64,000 nt of DNA, from contig NC_087067.1 of assembly GCF_963678635.1 (NCBI RefSeq), positions 13,180,844-13,244,843 of the forward strand, read 5' to 3'. This document shows positions 19,901 to 30,900 of this stretch, piece after piece. The position numbers and the translations under genes are program-made. Below the pieces are notes generated by a model. The model was given only the letters and a program-made list of their open reading frames with translations, had not been told where the DNA came from and did not search any database. The stretch is from Symsagittifera roscoffensis (lineage: Eukaryota > Xenacoelomorpha > Acoela > Convolutidae). The stretch's first letter is position 1; the number at the start of each line of letters is the position of its first letter.

Positions 19901-21925
19901 CTTCTTAAACACAAGCGATAAAGTAGCTCTAAAAAGGCAAAAAGAGAAATGCAAGAAAATACAAAAATAAAATTGAATAGAAAACGTAACCAACGAGTCA
20001 GGAAAATCATCAAAACGCCCAAAGAAGCAGAAAAAAGACTCCCCGAAAAAATACATCACGTTGAAGTTCTTCCAATTTCAATTAAAAAAACTATGGTAGC
20101 AGGACAATATACACAATTCCAATCTACCCTATACCATTCTATCCTATCTACCAATTTACCCTATGCCAATCTACCTACGCCTCATTTAAGACGGAAAAAT
20201 AACATCATAATAAAGATCACCGCAGTCACGCCAACGTGTTGCGAGCTTGCCAATAGAGGGTAGGACTCTATACAAAAATAAGAGCCGTTTATTGCCGCGA
20301 ATCGCGCCCACTGGCGACCTTAAATCGAGATAGTCAGCTAGCTGAGTTATCTCTAACCAATTGAACAGTTTACTGAACACAGGGTAGATTGGCATAGGGT
20401 AGATTGGGATAGTGTAAATTGGAATAAAGGGCAGATAAGCATACGGCATAATAACATAGGTTAGATTAGAAAAGGGCAAACTATTATGAAACCAAAACTA
20501 CACCAATTTGAACACAGAGGCAAAAATATGACCGATAACGCTATTGGGAAAAACTGAATGAGTAAAACTTCGAGTCTACATAATTGCTAAGTGACGCAAG
20601 CCAATTATGACGCATTAGCAGTACAAGTCAATTTGAAAAAAAAATCTACCAGCTAACATGCCTCAACTTATAGAGTGGACGCATTTCAACTACTATACGA
20701 AAAATTTCATTAACAACATCCGACCCTGCCCAGGTTCGAAACCTCTTATTTTGTTGCTGGTCTCCTTCCTACCTCTAAGCTACAGATCCATGATTCCTTG
20801 AAGCTAAAGTGCTATTTGTAATATAATAGTCTGTGTCAATATCCTTAGCATTGGCTGTACTTAATAGCTGGATCAAAATGAACACGTTCAAAATGAACAT
20901 TTTGTCGCAACAATTGCATCGCAACAATATTTGCGACTTCGGTTGAAAAAAAAGTCCATACTATAACAGAAGCTACGCTTGCGTAAAAAACTCGATCAAT
21001 AGGAACCTAAAAATTAAAATCCCTTTAAGCAACCTGTTATTCGAGAGCATAGTTTTTCTTCCTTTCGGCAAATGATTTCAAACTGAACGTAGAAACCATC
21101 AGTCAAACCACGAAAAAAAAATAGAAATCTTGTTTTCGTTTATTGACGCTACAAAAAATGGCCAACGCAAAATTGGAAAAGAACAAGATAACCAAAAACA
21201 ACGGATTGGAAGTTTTAACAGCTTTCAGCTTTAGCAATGAAATTATACCACGTTAAAGCTTTTTGAATTTCAATAAACGGTTAAGATTGGCAATGTTGCT
21301 AATTTCTTAAACATATCCCCCATTTAGAAAAAATGGATCAATAGGTATTTTTGTATTCCGCGGGGAATTCCGTAAACTTATAACCACTTTCGAAAATTAA
21401 GACTATTCATAGTTTTCGCGCTATTTGCAGTTTGGTTAACAGAGAGCGTAATTTGCTTTACTTTTAGCAAAAGAATTCAAATAGAACTTAAAAAGAAATC
21501 AAAAGTCAAACCACAAGAAAATCAAATTGAGGGAAAATCAAATTTAGGACTTCATTAAGGAATACTTTATTACAATGTTCGGCCTCCAATATTTCGGGCT
21601 CTTTTCTTCAGGAAACTTGCTCCAAGGCATTTCTTAATACTGCAACAGGTAGTAGTTTATCTATCTTCCGTTATAGTCAATTGAACCATTGCACTCACCT
21701 ACGTTTTGAGCTCCGTTATTCTGAGTTTGACTGTTCTCACTTTTCTCCGAATTCTTCTAAACAATCAGGTTTTAAACCTAAGTTTTCTAGATAACAAACA
21801 AATCAACCAATCAAGAAGTTAAGCAATATCCAGTTGATGTGCAAGTAACACAGAAAAAGTTGAAAAAATCGAATTTTTTTGGCACAATCTTTTCTTTTTT
21901 TTTGTTCGTGCGGAGACAGACAGAC

Positions 21926-21975
<50 letters not shown>

Positions 21976-24900
21976 AAAGCTAGCGTAGAAAATCTATCAA
22001 TGCTTTTATAGATAGATAATCATTAAATTTAGTCAACATTTTAGTCGATTTTCATGTTTTTCAGGGTCGACCAAATTGATTTTTAATTTGGTCGAAAAAA
22101 TAGCGTTGGAGGATTCTTTGTGTCGGCAGAAAATAAATCCTTTACAGCTTGAATATCTATATCAGTCGACCCCATCTGACATTTATTTGAGGTACCGAAA
22201 AATTTACTCAAAAGCTAAGCTGCGCTTCGCAAAAACAAGCAAAAAACGATGAAAAATTAGCTGTGAAAATGAAATACGAAAAGAAAAGGTAAAAATAAGC
22301 ATTGAAAATTAAAAACTTTGCTGTCCCGGATTCGAACTTACAACCAGGGGATATGCAGTCGCACGTACTCGCCACTGCGCCCCGGTAGGCCCATAAATTT
22401 CGTAACACATGCCACCAATCAAGTATCTACATGTACTAATAAATTGCAAAGCTATACAGCAAAAGTGGCACCAGATATAAATACATACAAACTTTGCATG
22501 TTATAATTTGGAATGTAATAAAATAAAGGCATCCACACTTACTTTGCATGTAAAAAACGGAAAGGATGAAGCCAAATTATGTATAAATTATGCATTTCAA
22601 AAAAATTGCCAGATACATTGAGTTGGAAAATTTCTGAAATGGAGTTATTATTATTATACTGTTGTTTGAAGCAACTAGCTTTTATCGGTTTATGCATCAA
22701 CTGTGTTAAATTATTACTAATTGACTGTCAAAGCACATGCTATCAAAAAGCCATAGAGGTGACCCAAAAGTAGCGCCAATAATTGCGACTTCGGTTGCAA
22801 AAAAAAGAATACTCGCACTATTATACTACGCTCGCTAAACTTTATTACACCCGAATACCAAGTTCATTTTCATTTCGTGGTCAAAATAATTGGGCGACTC
22901 CACAAAACATCGAATTTCAATAATGCAACATTAATCCGTTAGTATTAGTGGTCGGTTTATTATACCAGAAAAATTATGTTTCGAAAATTACAAAATATAA
23001 TCACTATGATCAGCTTTTTTTCATACTAACAAGCCGTCTAACAACCCGTCAAACAACCCCTCTAATTGAAGAAAGAATTATTGAAACTTACTGATTGACG
23101 ATGTCTGTTTCTCATCCTCGTGCGCTCTTTAACTCCCTCGTTTCTCTTTCGTTCTGCAAAAATGTGACACACACTTCTGTAATGGTCGCCGTCACCACAC
23201 AGCCAACACGTATTCATCTGCCCATAGGGATGTGAATTCGCAACTTGCTCTACCAGCCAATCAAAAAGCTCTAATTTATTTTTTTCACTCAGTTTCTTCT
23301 GTGCAACTTCAATACGCCTGAACAAATTCAGAGCTGAGCTGAAGCAGTTTCGGATTAAGTTCTCGCCGGAAAGTCGTAAAACACGAGCTAAGTCGTGTTC
23401 CTCGTCGAATGGGTCTCGTATTTCGATGCCGACTCGCCGCACTGTTGGACTCAGTCGCATTCTGATGTCGATTTGGGTTCTGAAGTCGAAATTGGTGTAG
23501 AACTCAAAGAATCCTTTCCAGAGTTCTCCGATCGACATTCTATTCGGAGGAAATAAGGCTGCTGTAATTCCTCGCTGAAAAAAATAATGAAACAGTTCAT
23601 TTCTCCAAATCTGATCATAACAAAGGCTAAGCTGAGATTCGCGCCACTTGCGATACAAAAATCAATGACTATGAAAAACTTCAAAAACCTTGAAAATCGC
23701 TTTCTGTCAAAAAAACTAAAATTGCAAAAAAACCCGGAAAATCCTGGATATAAACACCTGCGCCAATATAAAATACAATGAGCTTTCATAATGCTAGAAA
23801 GAGGCGAACTTTAAAAAACCCTTCCTGCGAGAAGTAAGCCGACGAAAACAAGCAGTCAGACGATAAATTAAAATAGCCAAAAAAAATTAGGTTGCAGAAA
23901 AACAGGTCTCGCTTTGCATCTCAAGCATTGATGTTACCACTGCGTCAAATGCACAAAAAAATCCTTGAATTTGAAATTATAAAAAAGCAAAACACCCGTA
24001 ACGTTTTCATGTGCTAATTCTGTGAAGTTATGAACAGTTATGAAAGTCTAGTACCCGGTTGCAACACCCTTGACAATCGCAAGAGTAATACATAGCCAAT
24101 GGAAGATAGGAAAAGAGTAATGAACGCAAGTAAACATAGAAAAAGCAATGACTTTCTTGAAAAAATCTCAACTTTCGAATTTCAAAGAAAAAAGATGCCA
24201 TTTAAGCTCTTTGATTTTCGAGAACAAATTATCATTGGCGTTTTTTGATAAAATGAACCCAAGTAGAGGAAACTGAATCAATAGAATCAATCGCTGGAAA
24301 TCTAAAAATTAAATTCCAATTTCGAAACTAGAAATCGTTCACGTTTCTTCGCGCCATTTCCACGTTCGTTTTTGGAGAGTGCGATTTACGTCACTTTCGG
24401 CAGATGAGTTTCAACTGAACTCAAAAAGTGCATATAAACCTTCAAAAAGTGCATATATATCTAAGTGCATTCATAAATGCATCAATATGTATGAATGCAC
24501 ATCTGCAGTTATTAGAGACTTTTAAGACTTTTCCTGAAAAACGAAAGAAACCAGCAAAACCTATACAAGAGTCTTCACTACCTTCATTACTCCTAATACA
24601 ACAAAAAGTAAAATATCAAATACCAATTACAACCTGCATCAATAATTTGACAAAAGAAACTTGAAATCTTCTGTTCACGACATTCGAGAAAACGAACATA
24701 ACCAGACAGTTGGAGACACACTAATTACCTCAATGAAAACCGAACAAAAAACAATTGATTTCAATTTGCCTTGAAGCTCTTTCAATTCAAGAAACCTCAA
24801 TAATTAGAATTTTTTAAATATAACTCACACAAATATGTAAAGATGAATCAGTAGGTAATCTTTCGCAAGGCCGACTTAAATAGTCCGAGAAAAAGAAACA

Positions 24901-27900
24901 GAAAAAGAAATCTTGAAGTTTTTGAAGTTATAAGCAAATCTCCAAAAACTTCAAGATTTTTTTTCGAAAGATAATTGCAAAACCTGCAGAAAAACCTGGG
25001 TTATCTTAGGACAAAAGTGATGATTAAACAATTGCTTAAACTATTTTTGGTGTATTATATTTTTTGAAGCTCTAACACATTAGTATAATTCAAAATAGAA
25101 CAAAAATTACAATAGCTAACTTCTGGTATATTATATATACCCAAGCGAACCTATTACAAAATTTAGATACAACGCCAGAAAATATGAAAGACTGTTACCA
25201 AACTTGATCAATGCAAAAAAACGAGTCTTTATTCCAGTCATTTCATCGTGGCTAAACTTTGAGTGGCACAGTAAGACGATAATGTTGATATATTCAGTTC
25301 AAAAATTAGCCTAGTAGTTTTTGCGGTTTTTGAAACAAAACCAACCGACCCGAAGCAATTAAATTTTGGATGAAAATGAAACGTAACTAAACATTTCATG
25401 ATCACTTTTGTTTAGTAGCCTCTTTCGAGTCTTTGGTTTCAATTCGGTTCAGCCTTGATTGAGGCTGACCGTCAAAAAGAGCAATTTGTGTCAAGGACAA
25501 TCGCCGGTTGTTTTGGCTAGCTTGCGCCAATTTATCAAGCAAATTTGTACCGAAAAAGTTTATGTAATGAATGCGATTTATATCAGATTTTCGTTTTATT
25601 TCTGGATTAGGACACGAATCGTTTGTACTACCGAAAATACGAATAAATTTTAGTCCTAACTTTTATTAACTTGGTTAAAAAGATTGAGCGCACAAATAGT
25701 GCAGCATAAGTACCATCAAAAGGAGCACTATTTATTACATACGAGTTACATTGGAAAACAATTAAGACCCCTGATATAATAAAATGGTTGCAAGATCCCT
25801 TGTGTACAAAAAAAATCATTTATAATGAAAAACATAGCCAACTGAAATTTGGAAAAGCCAACTGAGTAAATAACGCAAGGAAACTGAAAAAAAACTACCT
25901 GTTTTTTCAACTTTTGAATTTCGAAGAATTAGATGGCCTTAAAGTTTTTTGAATTTGCAGAACAATTTATTTTTCTTTTTTTTTAATTGATTCTTTTAAA
26001 CTTTTCAAAACTAAATCAATTTGAGAAAACTGGATCAATAGGTAAAGTTTTATTTCACTAGAAAATCTGATAATTAATTTCAATTTTCGAAAGTAGAAAT
26101 TGATCACGATCAATTTTTGTGACATTACATTTTTCCTGTTCGATAGTTGAGTTTGCCTTCCTTTTACAATGGAAATGCACTGAACTTAAAAAGAAATCAC
26201 AAGTCAAACCACGAAAAATCATAATTGAGCGTGAACAAATTTTAAAACTTTTTCCTGAAAAAAAATCAGCAAGACCTTTATAGGACTCACTACATTCATT
26301 ACTCTTAATAGCTTTAATGACACGAAATCCGCGTTGCTCCAAGTAAGCTGACAAAAAATAAGCATACACAAGAAATACCGACATGACTTATTCAGAAAAG
26401 TCCTCGACTTTTGTCGTCCCAGGCATGGAACTTATTCTGAGCAACATATGCATAAAAAGCCACAGAATTTGCTTTTTTTATATAAATCAAGCTATCAGAT
26501 AACTCAGTGATTCTATAAAAAAGTATATTCCGATTTGATAACTCATGCTGATCGCCAGTGTAAAAATTACACCCAATTTTAAATATACGGTCAAGTGTCA
26601 GTTTTTGCTCCATTTGCACTAATGTTATTGGGGCGTAATTTGCTTTCCATTTATCAAATGAATGTGAAGTGAACTTAAAAAAAGTATAAAATCGCAAATC
26701 GCGAGAATAAAATTGAGCAAGGACAATTTTTTGTCCAATAGCAAGTATAAAATTGAGCGAGGATAATTTTTTCCCGAGAACTGAGTAAGCAAAAAATTTG
26801 GTTCATAAATAATTGTATCTATAACAAACAATCAGGAAACTCACTACATAGTCGAGGTCTTCTTGGTACCACGTGTTCATTTCATTCTCTATTCTGACTA
26901 GTTGTTCGCCCTGTTTCAAAAGTGTCACATCTTGCAGACATGGGAGAACAGGGGGAGAAGTGTGTTGCAGATAGTAGATCATCATCAACAGATATGCATA
27001 CGATGAAAGAGACCCAGTAGATGCATCGTTGATGTCCGCCAGCTTTAAAAAAAAAACAAGAAAGCTTGTGTAGTAGTAGTAGAACGAATTCGCATGTGGG
27101 CAATTTAGAAAAAAAATCTTTCTTGTAAGAAACAGCCATGGCTCAGTTATGCAAAAATATTCAAGAGAAAAATTCTCAACTTAAAATATTTTGATTTCCA
27201 CCGAATCGGTATAAACTTTTGGTTTGATGCGAAATCTGATCTATTTTTGAAAAAAAAAAATCAACTGAAAATTTTGCAACTCAGGGGGACAATCGAAAAG
27301 ACCAGTTTATATGATAAATGTCCAAAAAAGTTATCTATACTATCTTCGACTACATTGAGAACCTAATTATCAGATGTGTGTTGAGTAGGGTTGTAAAATT
27401 GACTCAAATATTTTTGTATTTGTTTTTTTTCACTTCAGGAAAGACGGCAGTTTAAGATTCCCTCTAATAGTAGGTAAAACTTGGAATAAAAATAGGACTA
27501 ACTTACCTTTGCGAACTTTTTGATGCCATATCCCAGTGTTCTCAGGCGCTCATCATATATAGCATAGGCATTCATCAGCTTGGTATTTCTTGGGCCCTGA
27601 AAACAAAGCGGAAAACTCTCTAGCATATTTCTCGTCAGCCAGTGATAGCAAAACATTGACTTGATACCAATTCTTTCGATGCCATCTCATCATATATTTC
27701 CCCTTTAACAATGCCAGTTTCGCCAGTCTTTATGTTTGAATAATTTTTCTAGAGCAAACGCCTTACATTTGCGGATGTAGGAGTCGTTACACAGACGCGA
27801 AGCTGTGCTTTGCAAACACTAGCGAGAACAAGACAAAAAGCAGCTCTATAAAATGCAATAAATAAACTAGAAATAGGCCTCGAATTAGTAAGTAGAACTT

Positions 27901-30900
27901 CGTCTCAGATTCGAACATACGACCTAGCGATTATGAGTCTCGCGCACAAACCACTCCGCCACGGACGCTTAACTGATGACCAGTGATGTCCAACATAACC
28001 AACTGTTTACACAGAGGCGAAGTTGAACTTAGCATACACATGCAAAAATATGACCGATATCGCTACTGGGAAAAACTTAATTGAGTAAAACTTTGAGTCT
28101 GCAAAAGTTCGTAAATGACGCACGCCAATTATGAGTCAACATAATTGCTATAAGACCCAAGCCAATTATGACGCATTAGCAGTAACAGTCAATTAGAAAA
28201 AAAAATTATAAACTAAAATGCCTTAATTTATAGAGCGGACGCATTTTAACTAGTATACGAAAAAGTTCATTAAAAACTTCCGACCCTGCCCAGATTCGAG
28301 CCCTCTTAATTTGCTGCGAGTCTCCTTCCCTACCTCTACGCTACAGATCCATGATACCTTGAAGCTAAAAGGCTATTTGCAATATAATGTCTGTGCTGAT
28401 GTTCTTAGTCTGTGTTGATGTCCTTAGCATTGGCTGTACTTAATAGCTAGTTATTGCTCAAAATGAACACATTTTGTCGTAATAATATTTTCGTCGCAGC
28501 AATATTTGCGACTTAGGTTGGAAAAACAGAGAATTCATACTATCACACAAGCTTTGCTTGTGTAAACAATTGGTTTAACCAATTGGTTAAAAAAATGGTT
28601 TGTTAAACTGATTTAACCAATACCCAATTGGTTAAACCGATTTAGTTAAAAATTTTAATCGGTTAATGTTTAAAACATTGCTTTAACTCTTTAAACGGAA
28701 CATTTCTGCTGATGAAAAACACTAACCACAAATAAAGCAGGGAAAAGCTGCTATGCTATTCTAATGCTACAATGAAATTTCCATATAAGTGAACACTGAA
28801 CACTTTTATTTGCGAGTTAGGTTAGAAAAAATGAAGGTTTGTACTATTACACTAACGCTTGCTAGTGTAATGAAACGTTTCATTACACTAACGCTCGCTA
28901 GTGTAATGAAACGTTTCATAAAATAGTGATTAATACGCTGTCTGATCATCGAACCGATTCAAAATAAATTCTACCGGAAAGAAGGATATAGAAGAATCGG
29001 ATGAGCTGGATTATAATGTAATATGTAAAAAGTGAAAACTTGCCAGTCTATTTCGTGCAGATATATCACCCATTAATCTCGGATACTTCTTATGTGTGGA
29101 AATGAACTTGATGATTGGAACCCTCGCTCCGCGCACAACTTGAAGAATTCTGATCACATCTCTGAATTCCACACCCCTCATCACTTTCGAGATAGCATTC
29201 ACGATGTCCATATTTGTTTTCCTCGGATCATCGTCTTCTTCTCGTTTGAAGAGAATCACCAGGTCCAAGTCACTGCCTTTGTTCCCGAACCCGTTATAAG
29301 TCGAGCCAAATATACACAGCGCTGCTCCTGTAAAAATTCAAAACAATCACAAACGAAATTATTATTTTTAGCTCAAGATTTTAGATTCAGATCGTTATCT
29401 CCTTTTGGCTTTTCATTTTCGATTAAATATAATAAGTTCCATACTTCGACAGGCGTAATTATTTAATAAATGGATAAAATCGTTTGCGAAGCTGAATTTC
29501 GCACTACTTGCGATACAACTGAAACGTTAAAAAAACGTATGTCGAACGCAAATTTTAAATGTTGAAAAAACTAAGAGAGCTAAGTAGGTCTACTTAAAAA
29601 AGTGAGATGAGTAAAAAATTTTGAGTTAATCAATTTTCCCAAAAAGATAACGCTTTTCTTGCAAAAAATAAGGAGACACCACTTCAGCAGGAACCATTAT
29701 CGCAACCGGTTCTTTCAGTTGAACTTTTTATCCCAGATTGGGAAATAACAAAAAAATAAAAAAGTTTCCAAAAACAGTCAAAAGTTCTGAAAAACAGTCA
29801 AAGGATTTCCAAAATCCATGACTTTATCCTGCAAAGAGCAGGTTGTGGCCGCATAAGCAGAGAAAATTGCCAAAACCGGGTTTCTCGATTGAACACTGAG
29901 AACTGGCACGGTAGTTTTCTCGTAAACTAAAAAAAATTGCAAAACAAACTGTCCAATATTTTAAAACCGACTTGTTTGAAGGCCTTAACTTTTTTCTTAA
30001 ACAAACTGGACCTAACCAGTTACAAAAGTAGGCTTTCCATACTCAAAATAAGGCTTCCCATAATTGTTTCATTTAAACCTATGATAACAGATTTGGCATA
30101 GTTAGCGAGAAAGGTTCAAAAAACGGTCATTATTCGAAAATTTGATATTTCCGAGAATCATAGCTTTTTGGGTAAAAAAATAGGGCGTAGCCGCTTATGC
30201 AAAAAAAATTCACTTAATATTATGCGAAGGAATTCACCAAAATCTCAGATTTGAGAGGGTAGTTCTCGAGACATGTCAAAATTTTTTTAAAAAACGGTCA
30301 AAAAAATCAAAATTTTGACTTTTCCGAGGCCCATAACTTTTCGTGTCAGAAAATTTGAGAATAGTCGCATCAGCAAAGGAGCTTCCCACAACCCGTTCTT
30401 TGAATTGAACCCAAAATCTCAAATATGGCAGGGTAGTTTTCGAGAATATTTAAGTTTAAAAAACGGTCAAAATCAAAAACTTGACACTTTCCGAGGACCA
30501 TAACTTCAAGTGTTAAAAAAAAAAAACTTGGACGTAGCCGCTCATGCAGAGAACTTTTCGAAACCGTTTTATTAATTGAACACAAAAACTCTGATTTGAG
30601 AGGGGTATTTTTCAAGAAATATGGGTGAAATATTCCCCCCAGAGACTTTTTCATAGGCTGTAGACAGAGGGGCCTAGTAAAAAAGATTCGAGGGGAAAAG
30701 ACAGGCACACAGGGGAGTAGGCGATTTTTCAATTGTCATCCCTTTTTGTTCAGTAGAAGTTATGAGAAAATAATGAAAAAAAAATTCAACAAACCGATTG
30801 GTAAACATACAACCTAGATGAAAAGTGTGAAGGGGAGTGTTCATGTTGTGATACCATTGACACGACCCAAAATTAGGTCATTAAGCCGATAGAAAAAACG

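Noticed and set aside
27901-27969. functional tRNA-Met gene (CAT in anticodon position)
   Set aside because: The anticodon stem has two mismatches in five pairs and the segment is part of a repeated family.
30370-30732. 120-codon minus-strand gene
   Set aside because: Lies wholly in repeat family C, with a similar shadow ORF in the other copy at 4318-4533.
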